NCBI GenBank assembly: GCA_038142525.1
Contig: JAYQKE010000024.1
Span: forward strand, 1 to 10,612
DNA: 10,612 nucleotides
Source: CAJQHK01 sp038142525
GTDB lineage: Bacteria > Pseudomonadota > Alphaproteobacteria > Rickettsiales > UBA1997
Direction of reading: 5' to 3'
The translations under genes were made by a program, and so were the position numbers. The notes below the pieces were generated by a model. The model had not been told where the DNA came from, did not search any database, and saw only the letters and a program-made list of their open reading frames with translations. Positions 1 through 6,985 of this stretch are shown piece after piece. Within the stretch, counting starts at the first letter, position 1, and the number at the start of each line of letters is the position of its first letter.

Positions 1-241
1 GTTGCTGACCATCAATTATAACTTGTTCTGAAATTTCACTACTATCTAATTTTCTTTTGATACGAACAATTGAACCCATGAAGTGATATTCAACTTCATC
101 GTTTTTTGAAATTTCTTTAATATCTTCCCAGAGTTTTAAGCATTGTTTTTGCGTCCAGCTATAAGTTCTTTGATATATAGGAATAGTGAATTGTCGCTTA
201 TCTCTTAGAAATTCAATTAATGTCTTTTCTTGTGCTTGCAT
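1..241 (-). CDS. DUF262 (GmrS-like) protein, N-terminal 80 residues, cut by window edge
   Basis: Reading the minus strand from the ATG at 241-239 gives 80 codons open to the window edge. Residues 17-29 read QFTIPIYQRTYSW, the N-terminal signature of DUF262 proteins (IPxYQRxYxW), and the visible part ends with VIIDGQQ (residues 74-80), the start of the conserved IDGQQR motif. DUF262 is a ParB/sulfiredoxin-like nucleotide-hydrolysing domain found in GmrS of the GmrSD type IV restriction enzymes and in other defence proteins; the IDGQQR motif is needed for hydrolysis in studied members. The start fits the family, where the IPxYQR motif lies about 20 residues in. No strong Shine-Dalgarno sequence is visible. 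Whether a DUF1524 (GmrD) nuclease half follows cannot be seen. It lies about 90 bp beyond the peptidase gene and may be a separate defence gene. The family call is firm, the exact function is not. Confidence 0.85.
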   Translation of the reverse strand, partial: MQAQEKTLIEFLRDKRQFTIPIYQRTYSWTQKQCLKLWEDIKEISKNDEVEYHFMGSIVRIKRKLDSSEISEQVIIDGQQ

Positions 242-253
242 TTGTTTTTAAAG

Positions 254-288
254 AAAAATTGCGAAAAGTAGAATGTTATCGCAAATTT
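254..288. repeat. Small imperfect inverted repeat in the gap before the DUF262 gene
   Basis: TTGCGA (259-264) pairs with TCGCAA (279-284) across a 14-base spacer, with flanking A/T bases extending the symmetry if one base is bulged. It lies 18-43 bases upstream of the DUF262 start codon, so it could be an operator or part of a 5' UTR hairpin. It is short and AT-rich and there is no run of T on the minus strand placing it as a terminator of the peptidase gene. Little weight should be put on it. Confidence 0.25.
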
Positions 289-333
289 CTTAGAAAACAA
301 TTTAAAAACCTTTAAATTAATGACATCTCAAGT

Positions 334-1026
334 TTATGTTTTTCTTTCTTTCCAATTTTTGAGCTTACTACCTAACAGCTTATAAAAAGCAGAGCTATGA
401 TTATGATTCACTAAATGACAAAGCTCGTGAATAATAACATACTCAATACATTCCCTTGAGGTTTTGATTAAATTTAAGTTTATTGTCATTGTAGCATTTT
501 GCGATAAACTTCCCCATCTTGTTTTCATATCTCTAATTTTCAAAATAGGCTTCGAAAATTGTTGAAAATCACATTTTTCCCAAGCTTCATCAAATATTTT
601 GTTAAAATATTTATTCGCCTTTTCTTTATACCAAATCATCAAAAGATTTTTGATATAATTCGAATCTTCACTTACGCAGTCAATGTAAAAATATCCTTCT
701 TTAAGAAATATTTTATCAGTATTAGATAAGGTAATTTTTAGGCGATAGTTTTTTCCTAAATATAAGTGTGATTCACCAGAAACATATTTTCTGGTCGGAG
801 TTCTTGGTTCAAAATTTTGGAAATATGAGATTTGTTTTTTTATCCATTTTGCTCTTTTAAGGATAATATTTTCAATCTCTTTTATAGCTCTTCCTACTGG
901 CGATTTAACAAAAACAGTCTTATCAGGATGAACTGCAATTTGTAGAGTCTTTCTGCTTTCAAACTGCAATTTATAATCTATATCGCATCTTCCATATTTT
1001 ATTTTACAAAGACTAACTTTATTCAT
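334..1026 (-). CDS. YgjP-like (DUF45/M48) zinc metallopeptidase
   Basis: A 230-residue protein of the YgjP/SprT-like group. The zinc site is HELCH at residues 200-204 (two His ligands and the catalytic Glu201), with the third ligand probably His210 in the following NHNHSS stretch. Upstream, residues 168-174 (MKTRWGS) followed by a TxNLNL stretch match the conserved KxRWGSCS...LN block of the family. The N-terminal half has the usual beta-rich region and a KxxWI helix near residue 60. Such genes very often sit beside hsdR in type I R-M operons; their role there is not established. Its ATG starts one base after the stop of the hsdR remnant, so translation was probably coupled. The end is odd: it stops at WKERKT, whereas removing one A from the run at 339-343 would give WKERKHKLEMSLI and a stop near 315, closer to a normal family tail. 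The active site is intact either way. Confidence 0.88.
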   Translation of the reverse strand: MNKVSLCKIKYGRCDIDYKLQFESRKTLQIAVHPDKTVFVKSPVGRAIKEIENIILKRAKWIKKQISYFQNFEPRTPTRKYVSGESHLYLGKNYRLKITLSNTDKIFLKEGYFYIDCVSEDSNYIKNLLMIWYKEKANKYFNKIFDEAWEKCDFQQFSKPILKIRDMKTRWGSLSQNATMTINLNLIKTSRECIEYVIIHELCHLVNHNHSSAFYKLLGSKLKNWKERKT

Positions 1027-1027
1027 C

Positions 1028-1189
1028 TTAACTTTTTCTTGTTTTGGCGATTTTCATTGTTTTATCAATAATTTCATCCATTTGATTTAAGTTAAGGTCA
1101 ATATTGAACTTTTCCTTAACCTCATCATATAAAAAATCATCAATATCATTTATGGTTTTCTTGATGGCTAAATCATCATTAAAAAAATC
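1028..1189 (-). pseudogene. hsdR: Detached C-terminal end of hsdR (about 54 codons)
   Basis: Left of the IS end the frame reads about 54 residues beginning DFFNDDLAIKK and ending IIDKTMKIAKTRKS, followed by TAA at 1030-1028. The pattern (acidic helix with IDDFLYDEVKEKF, then a MDEIID...MKIAKTR tail) resembles the C-terminal helical end of HsdR proteins as I remember it; I cannot confirm it by alignment. Position and strand agree: it lies beyond the IS that cuts hsdR and directly before the YgjP-like gene that usually follows hsdR. The open frame runs into the IS (to 1222), where an ATG could give a 64-residue product, but those first residues come from the IS terminal repeat. About 400 or more residues that should lie between this piece and the N-terminal part (helicase motifs IV-VI and beyond) are absent. 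The alternative is an unrelated small gene. Confidence 0.55.
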
Positions 1190-1212
1190 GGCATTGTTAA
1201 TCCAAAATAGAT
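1190..1212 (+). repeat. IS1-like terminal inverted repeat, transposase 3' end
   Basis: It begins GGCATTGTTAATCC on the plus strand and matches the minus-strand sequence from 1956 at 20 of 23 positions. The first 12 bases are identical; the differences are at positions 13, 14 and 16. The transposase stop codon (TAA, 1199-1197 on the minus strand) lies inside it, as is common in compact IS elements. Confidence 0.85.
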
Positions 1213-1873
1213 AATAAGCCATTTCTCTTTAAAATCAATAATTTTACTGAATATTCAAGCATCTTTATTGATTTAGAGTAGCATTTGCTCTTTCTTCTCA
1301 TTCTAGCCAAGAAGTGTCTGAACAAGCTATTATAGCCCTCGATAGTATAAGTATGTGCCTTGGATTGAATATGCTTATCCTTAGGAACAAATTTCTCATA
1401 CGGTTTCCAATAATCCGTTGCTATAATGCCTTTAGCTCTGTCTTTTACTCCTTCCCAAAGTTCTTTTCCAGTTCTTGTAGATCTGTCGCCAACAACGAAG
1501 TTGATGAATTCTTTTGCATATCTATCAACAGCAATCCAGATCCAGACAGAGTTTTTTTTGAACCAATATAGCTGTGCATTTCATCTATCTCAGTTACGCA
1601 TATTTCATGGCTATTTTGCAATAAATCAAGATTTTGACCATATTGCTTGATCCAGTTAAAGATACTTACATGACTAACCTTGAGAATTCTTCCTATAGAT
1701 CTAAATCCTAGACCCTCTAGGTACAACTCCAGGGCAAATCTTTTTATTGATCTATCTTTAGAATTTCTGCCTTTTGTATAATTATAATTGCAATCTTTAC
1801 ACTTATAGCGTCGCATTCCGTACATTTTACCATTTTTGCAAACGTTAGAACTGGAGCATTTTAAACATTTCAT
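1197..1873 (-). CDS. IS1-family transposase (ORFA/ORFB joined by -1 frameshift)
   Basis: The ATG at 1873 opens a frame with an N-terminal zinc ribbon (Cys3, Cys6, Cys25, Cys28), then a helix-turn-helix (about residues 45-77) and the first catalytic Asp in EIDEMH (Asp97). The zero frame runs to a stop at 1445, but after GSKK (residues 104-107) the true continuation is in the -1 frame: NSVWIWIAVDRYAKEF and so on, with Asp154 in ATDYW and Glu179 in TIEGYN completing the DDE triad, and a C-terminus ending LLSILD before TAA at 1199-1197. The joined protein is about 225 residues. The switch lies on a run of eight A (1552-1559 on the plus strand as T) read as TCA AAA AAA, so slippage by -1 gives AAC TCT GTC TGG. 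IS1 elements are known to make transposase by -1 frameshifting on an A-rich heptamer, so this is probably a working gene and not a broken one. No other lesion is seen. Confidence 0.85.
1552..1559 (-). other. Candidate -1 ribosomal frameshift site of the IS transposase (A8)
   Basis: Eight consecutive A on the coding strand, phased A_AAA_AAA in the zero frame, sit exactly where the protein homology jumps from the zero to the -1 frame. IS1-family transposases are known to use -1 slippage on A-rich heptamers. No stimulatory hairpin was worked out. Confidence 0.6.
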
Positions 1874-1933
1874 AGTTTGATTTATTGAGTTAAAATGCTT
1901 ATTTTATGCTCAATGATGTTAATTGCTAGTAAA

Positions 1934-1956
1934 ATCTATTGTAAATTAACAATGCC
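1934..1956 (-). repeat. IS1-like terminal inverted repeat, transposase 5' end
   Basis: Read on the minus strand from 1956 it begins GGCATTGTTAATTT, matching the other end at 20 of 23 positions. It lies about 60 bp upstream of the transposase ATG, where the element's promoter would be expected. The hsdR reading frame continues through it by chance for a few codons to a TAG at 1928-1926. Confidence 0.85.
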
Positions 1957-3556
1957 GTTTTTTGATCGTCAGATAAATCTTGTTTTTCTATTTTTTCATC
2001 TAAATCAGCTATTAACTTTTTTCCCTCATCGCTTAGATTAATTTTAGCAAGTCTGCTTTCATAAAATATTTTAACAGTAGCTCCATCTTCAACCGCTCTT
2101 GCTATGTCATAAATATCAACATAATTGCCAAAAACTGCTGGCGTGTTAGCATCGGTTTTTTCAATTGGTGTTCCAGTAAAACCAAGATAAGTTGCGTTAG
2201 GCAATGCATCTCGCATATATTTAGCAAAGCCATAAACGATTTTTTCACCAATTTTGTTACCATTATCATCTTTTTCATCTATTATTTTGGCTTTAAAACC
2301 ATATTGGTGCGGTGCGCCTCATCAGCAATAACTACAATGTTTTTACGATTTGATAATTCTTCATAGATATTTCCTTCATCCGGCCTGAATTTTTGAATGG
2401 TTGTAAAGACAATACCACCACTTGCTACTTTTAATAATTTTTTTAAATCCTCTCTATTTTCAGCCTGAACTGGCGTTTGCCTTAGTAGTTGTTTGCTGGT
2501 CGCGAAGCAATCAAAAAGCTGATCATCCAAATCATTTCTATCAGTTATTACCAAAATTGTTGGGTTATTAAGCGATAAAACCAATTTGGCAGTTGTAAAA
2601 ACCATTGATAATGACTTGCCAGAACCTTGAGTATGCCAAATTACCCCACCTTTTTGGTCGCCATTTTCGCTAGTTGCCCCTCTAACAGACAAAACTGCTT
2701 TATTAACTGCATAATATTGATGATAACTAGCCAGCTTTTTTATAGTGGTGATTGTTTTAATATTTGTTTTAGAATCAATAAAAGTGCTTTCTTCAAAGGT
2801 TATAAAATGACGAACCAAATCAAGCAAAGTTTCTTTATTCAACATTCCCGAAATCATAGTCTCTAATCTTGGATCAAGATTGCTTGCAAGATTTTTGCCA
2901 TCAGCACTTTTCCAAGACATAAAACGAGAAAAGCCACTTGAAATTGTGCCAGCTTTTGCCTCAAGCCCATCAGAAATAATAATAAAACTATTATAAAAGA
3001 ATAAATTTGGGATGCTTTCTTTATAAGTGCCTATTTGCCTAAAAGCCGAATTAATAGTGGCGTTTTCATCTGCTGGGTTTTTAAACTCAATTACCACTAA
3101 AGGCAGGCCATTAACAAACAAAATTACATCAGGTCTTTTATTTTGTCCGTTATTAGTAATTGTAAATTGATTAACAACTTTAAAATCGTTATTTTGGATA
3201 TTATCAAAATCAATTAAACGCACATAATCGCCACGATCAAGACCATCTTTTCGATAAATTACATTAACGCCATTACTTAAGAGATTATGAAATTCTTTAT
3301 TAGCCACCATTAAATCAGGAGAAAAAACTCTTAAAACTTGATTTAGTGCATCATCTTTGGCAGAGTTTGGAATATTAGTGTTAAGCCTGCTAATAGCATC
3401 TTGTAAAATAGGTTTTAAAATTACCTCGTCAAAATTACCACGAAGTGGATTGTCGCTATCAAGAGCAATATCTTTGCCGTGACAATAGTCAAACCCTTGA
3501 TTTTGTAGGAGCTCTATTGCTAGATTTTCAATTTGTTCTTCAGTTAGTTTGTTCAT
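1957..3556 (-). pseudogene. hsdR: Type I restriction endonuclease subunit R, N-terminal part, frameshifted and cut by an IS
   Basis: HsdR is the translocating and cutting subunit of type I R-M enzymes. From the ATG at 3556 the first 424 codons hold the HsdR N-terminal nuclease domain (PD-(D/E)xK: RPDVILF with Asp143, then VIEFK with Glu157 and Lys159, and QIGTYK at 174-179), helicase Walker A (TQGSGKS, 309-315) and the DEAH box (ADEAHRTN, 411-418). The frame is lost near 2306, where HRTN should read HRTQYGFKAK; one missing base (probably C) explains it. The next frame runs without a stop and holds YMRDALPNATYLGFTGTPI (motif III, TGTP) and ends about ...QDLSDDQK at the IS border. Motor domain 2 and most of the C-terminal half are gone, so no working nuclease can be made. 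It starts 8 bp after the reverse transcriptase stop. The two open stretches are 2282-3556 and 1926-2216. Confidence 0.93.
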
Positions 3557-3564
3557 TTTTATTG

Positions 3565-5109
3565 TTAATATTTATTATTATCGCTCCAAAAAAGTAAAGC
3601 TTCTTCTTTGCTCACTATGTCAGGTAATTTATTATATTTTTCTTTATCAAAAATTTTTTCGTCATTAATTCTATATTCTTCTTTTAACCAATCGCAGTTC
3701 CAAATTTTTATTTCGTTACCATCGATTAATTTACATATTTTTCTTCATATAAATAATCAAATTCTTGCATTTCATTAAAATTCATTTTTTTTTTGTAATT
3801 CTTTGCATCCATATCTCTAAATATCCATGATTTGGAATTTCTCTAAATCTATTGAATATTTTTTGTAAAATTTCTTTTTTCTTTTCAATGTTCTCAATAG
3901 AAGAAATTAGAATGCTTAGAATAGATATGCATATCGAGTATGTTCTTGGATTATTATAAGCAACATCAATAACTATACTTATTAATGGCTCTATGTTGGT
4001 AATTTTATTTTCTGTTGCGATCTTATCAAAAAATAGAGATAGAGCTTTTTGTAAACTTCCAGAATTTGGATGTCGCAATGCAAAATCATGAATAAAAAGT
4101 AATAATTGCTGATTGTTCTGATAATTTGACAAAAAGGACGTTTTTAACCAATCCAGTTTATCTGTCTTTAGAGATTCTTTTATTACATTTTTGGACTCTT
4201 TGGTTTTTTCTTTATTTAGACTCATTCCTAAGCCCATTAATGTATTTGATATAAGTTTTAGAATTTCCTCTCCATCTGAAAAATTATTGACAAATATTCT
4301 ATAATCATCTCTATATCGTAATATTCTATAATCTTTTATTTTCATCTCTTTAATCTTATCACTTAAAACTAAATCTCCATATCCCAAAACAATTTCTGCA
4401 ATGAAATCCATCAAAACAGATCCTTGCGGTATTCCATTTGTTTGTCCATAGGACATGCATTGAATATCAGAATCGATTTTATTTCCTATAAATTCCTTAG
4501 GTTGTTTAGGTTTGTTCTGTAAGTTACTTTTTATATCTTCTTTACCATGAATAGCCCATGGAATGGAATGTGTATATATACTATTATAACAATCTTTAAT
4601 ATCTGTCTGAAAAAGATACTTATAATCCATAGCTAGAATGATTGATTCCTGCTCAATATTATTAAACCAATAACTAACTTGTTCCGCCTTATCCGATTCA
4701 TTGCTCAAAGATTCTCGTGGATAGCTCAAGCATCTTATATTTTTATTATTTTGAAATTGACTAAATCTATTAACAATTTGTGTCCAATTACTTTTTTTGT
4801 TATTTCATTAACAATAAAAACATACAATACTGGGTGTATTAGCTGAAACTTTCTCCAACAATACTTGCCATCTTTATTATTAAGTAATATATGGTTTATG
4901 TTATCTGCGTGTTTTGGATTATTCTCTTGTAAATCTTTTAAACTTTTTTTAGAAATTTTACTGCTGGCATCAATTAAAACTTTTGAAAAATTAATATAGC
5001 TTGGAAGGTCTAAATTACAGTAATTTTCATTTTTTGTAAAAAATTTTTTAGCCTCATCGTGATTTAAATCTAATATAGATTTCGAATTTTTATTACCCAT
5101 ATTCATCAT
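3565..5109 (-). pseudogene. Defence-type (Abi/UG-like) reverse transcriptase, three frameshifts
   Basis: A reverse transcriptase read in four frame segments, about 515 residues in all. Segment 1 (from ATG 5109) has LDLNHDEAKKFF, DLPSYINF and the block NKDGKYCWRKFQLIHPVLY. At an A7 run (4792-4798) the frame moves by -1 to SNWTQIVNRFSQFQ and continues through 4729-3782. This second part has the catalytic core: TDIKDCY (about 169-175), IYTHSIPWAIHGK, QTNGIPQGS (motif 4) and YRDD (about 266-269, at 4315-4304), so the metal-binding aspartates are present. After WMQRIT an A10 run (3785-3794) shifts again, and after EEKYV (A3 at 3730-3732) a third time, giving KLIDGNEIKIWNCDWLKEEY and a stop at 3567-3565. 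Such stand-alone enzymes with long N- and C-terminal extensions belong to the unknown-group/abortive-infection relatives that defend against phage; I cannot assign the group. No retron-like RNA or maturase domain is seen. It shares ATGA with hsdS and precedes hsdR by 8 bp, so it is part of the R-M operon. As written it is broken; homopolymer sequencing errors are an alternative. Confidence 0.88.
4792..4798 (-). other. A7 run at reverse transcriptase frame change; possible -1 slippage site
   Basis: The coding strand reads ACA AAA AAA GTA in the zero frame. A -1 slip on A_AAA_AAA gives AAA AAA AGT AAT TGG (KKSNW), which is exactly the continuation expected for the family. The site could serve programmed frameshifting or polymerase slippage, or may be a simple one-base deletion or assembly error. 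Two more frameshifts in the same gene favour the last explanations. Confidence 0.35.
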
Positions 5110-6569
5110 ACTTTATATTTCACCCTAATTTCACCAGAAATAAGTTTTGGTAAGAGTGTGTCTCGGAGTTTTTTTAGGGTTTGGATTTGCAAATAATTAG
5201 TTTCCATTTTTTTTACAAATTCGATTATTTGTATATCAAATTCTTTTTGAATCTCTATTTCTGGAATTGGAATTATAATTGATAAAAGATGCGGAACTTT
5301 TATACTTGGTTGAACTCCACCAATATCAAGATTCATAACTTCTTCATGCTTATACTTCAAAACTTGATAAAGATAAAATGGTGAAATTTCTTTTGCCTGA
5401 AGAGCTATAACATTTTGAGCTATATTTCCTACCTCAAGAATAAACATTGAAAATTCTCCTATACTTCCAACGGTTGAAACTAAGATATCATATTTTTTAG
5501 GCTTAGCTCTAAACCAATTTTCAAAAGTGTTCTTGTCTACATATTTTCGAATCAAAGAGTAATCAACTAACCTATCGCCTTTTCCTAAAGCATTTACTTC
5601 TATTACTGGGTATGGTGTAATTTCTTTTTGATTTGGAGGTGTTTTTCCTCTATTGTCGACAACAGTAACGTATTTTCCTATCTCTTCCGAATCCCAATCA
5701 TCCTTAGCATTATCAATAAAGTAATGTCTAAAAAGAGTTTCTGACATCTCCTCTAATGTTTTATTTTGACGGTGGAGAAGGTCAATCTTATCATCAAGAG
5801 AAGATAAAATTTCAGCTATTGCTTTTTGTTCTGGTAGGGGAGGAATTTTCCAAGAAGTCTCCTTCATAAAGCTCCAATCAGCACGAGGCATCCTTGTTCC
5901 TGAGGAGCCACTATAAGATAAATCAATGAATTCCTCTGTTGAAAACAAGTAGAAAAGATAATTTAAATCATTACCTTCTTTTGATTTAACAACCCATATA
6001 TCAGTAGAACAAATACCTTGAAACTTAGGTTTTATAAGTTTTCTAAAATAAGGTCTCAGCTTGCCAAATAAAAACGAATCTTGATTAAAATGATATTTAT
6101 TGCTTGCAACATCATCAGAAAATCCAAAACTATTTAACCTTAGTTTATTTTCGTCTATATGCTCTAGGCCAATATACGGCAAAGCTTCATTGCCCACCTT
6201 CCAAGCATTCTTTGAAAGCTGTGCCACATCCCCCAATCTAAAAATCCCCCAATCATCTTTTTTTTGTAAAATATGATATTTCTGCTCTATATTTTCCTTA
6301 AAATCTTGCGGTATAGTTTCCCAATTTAAAATTTGAATGATAAAGGGAATATTGCTTTCATCAAAGGCATCTTTGGCTTCGTAAATTTCTTTTTGCGTGG
6401 CATTAAATACAGCTAAATCAAGATCGGATGTCTCGCTTGCATTCCACTTTACTCTTGAGCCATAAGCTAAGACTTTTTTATATGGTAAAAATTTGGCAAG
6501 AATTTCTTTTATTATTTTATAGTGTCTTTGCTCAACATCAATAATATCAACAATGTTATTTTGATTCAT
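5106..6569 (-). CDS. hsdS: MNT nucleotidyltransferase domain fused to type I specificity subunit HsdS
   Basis: A 487-residue intact fusion. Residues 1 to about 103 form a minimal nucleotidyltransferase of the MntA/HI0073 type, with the motif GS-x10-DxD (Gly37, Ser38, Asp49, Asp51) in AYGSRVKWNASETSDLDL. The third acidic position expected in the later strand (IPFIIQILNW) appears to be Gln79. From about residue 105 (DDWGIFRLGDVAQLSK) a complete HsdS follows: target recognition domain 1 to about 240, conserved region PPLPEQKAIAEILSSLDDKI (244-263) with a long helix, recognition domain 2 (about 293-435) with YDILVSTVGSIGEF, and a C-terminal coiled helix ending LRDTLLPKLISGEIRV. HsdS sets the DNA target of the methylase and nuclease. 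MntA-type proteins neutralise HepT HEPN toxins, in studied cases by AMPylation. The HepT-like gene ends 14 bp inside this one, and the stop overlaps the reverse transcriptase start as ATGA. One of only two complete genes in the operon core. The substrate of the MNT domain is inferred. Confidence 0.92.
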   Translation of the reverse strand: MNQNNIVDIIDVEQRHYKIIKEILAKFLPYKKVLAYGSRVKWNASETSDLDLAVFNATQKEIYEAKDAFDESNIPFIIQILNWETIPQDFKENIEQKYHILQKKDDWGIFRLGDVAQLSKNAWKVGNEALPYIGLEHIDENKLRLNSFGFSDDVASNKYHFNQDSFLFGKLRPYFRKLIKPKFQGICSTDIWVVKSKEGNDLNYLFYLFSTEEFIDLSYSGSSGTRMPRADWSFMKETSWKIPPLPEQKAIAEILSSLDDKIDLLHRQNKTLEEMSETLFRHYFIDNAKDDWDSEEIGKYVTVVDNRGKTPPNQKEITPYPVIEVNALGKGDRLVDYSLIRKYVDKNTFENWFRAKPKKYDILVSTVGSIGEFSMFILEVGNIAQNVIALQAKEISPFYLYQVLKYKHEEVMNLDIGGVQPSIKVPHLLSIIIPIPEIEIQKEFDIQIIEFVKKMETNYLQIQTLKKLRDTLLPKLISGEIRVKYKV

Positions 6570-6981
6570 TGCTTTTTATCATTAATGTTAATAATTCTTT
6601 TGCATCTTCAATAAATTCTGGAATTACATCTAAAGAATCTTTTGCTTTTTTTCCGCTATAATCATGACTTGAATTATTTCTTTTTTCTGAAAAATTAATC
6701 CATTCCTCAACTTCGTGAATAGTTTTATTTTGAGCAGCAATTCGAAATAATTTTTTTGGAGCTGTTGGAAGGTCTGTAATTCCTTCAGATTCTAAATATT
6801 TTTTTAAATGCACATGAAGCATCTCAAAGCATATCTCAAATCTTTGAATTCAAGATTCTTCAACTGATTCTATAACATTTATATCATTTGCAATGTTATT
6901 TTTATTTTCCTGATAATATTTATATCTTTCTTCTAATCTTTTGAGAGAATTTTCAAATTTATCGTAATTTATTTCAGACAT
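6556..6981 (-). pseudogene. HepT-like HEPN (HI0074-family) protein with in-frame TGA
   Basis: Starting at ATG 6981 (5 bp after the hsdM stop), 43 codons (MSEINYDKFENSLKRLEERY...) lead to TGA at 6852-6850, after which the same frame goes on as IQRFEICFEMLHVHLKKYLE and ends at TAA 6558-6556. The whole, about 141 residues, matches the HI0074/HepT nucleotidyltransferase-partner family in length and layout. The catalytic RX4HXY motif of HepT ribonucleases is present as RNNSSHDY (Arg101, His106, Tyr108 of the full frame), in a helical context. A GGA-to-TGA change in a glycine-like position would explain the stop. An internal ATG at 6822 could give an 88-residue piece that keeps the motif but lacks the first helices. 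The partner MNT domain is the first part of the overlapping downstream gene. The TGA is probably a true stop, since TGA also ends hsdS. Readthrough or a sequence error are alternatives. Confidence 0.8.
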
Positions 6982-6985
6982 AATT

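Larger units (their letters stand above)
1190..1956 (-). mobile_element. IS1-family insertion sequence, 767 bp, inside hsdR
   Basis: The element is bounded by terminal inverted repeats beginning GGCATTGTTAAT at both ends (plus strand from 1190, minus strand from 1956), 20 of 23 positions matching. The 767-bp length is close to that of IS1 itself (768 bp). It carries one transposase reading frame that starts near the right end, ends inside the left repeat and needs a -1 frameshift, as in the IS1 family. Both flanks are A/T runs, but the nine bases on each side (1181-1189 and 1957-1965) are not a direct repeat, whereas IS1 insertions normally create an 8-11 bp target duplication. The right flank is mid-hsdR and the left flank looks like the hsdR C-terminus, so the missing duplication fits a deletion or a recombination between two copies after insertion. 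Confidence 0.88.

Noticed and set aside
1314..1650. Plus-strand open frames across the IS, and others at 2627-2866, 7260-7559 and 8155-8630
   Set aside because: They are antisense to well-supported genes and show no recognisable domains.
1181..1965. Target-site duplication around the IS
   Set aside because: AAAAAAATC on the left and GTTTTTTGA on the right are not direct repeats; both are only A/T runs.
3565..5109. Retron or group II intron reverse transcriptase
   Set aside because: No inverted-repeat noncoding RNA region lies upstream (the gene overlaps hsdS), and there is no maturase or HNH domain; the N-terminal and C-terminal extensions fit stand-alone defence enzymes better.
6840..6860. 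TGA read as Trp (alternative genetic code or recoding) in the HepT-like gene
   Set aside because: TGA also ends hsdS (at 5108-5106, followed at once by a second TGA), no other internal TGA fits Trp, and the place looks like a glycine position.
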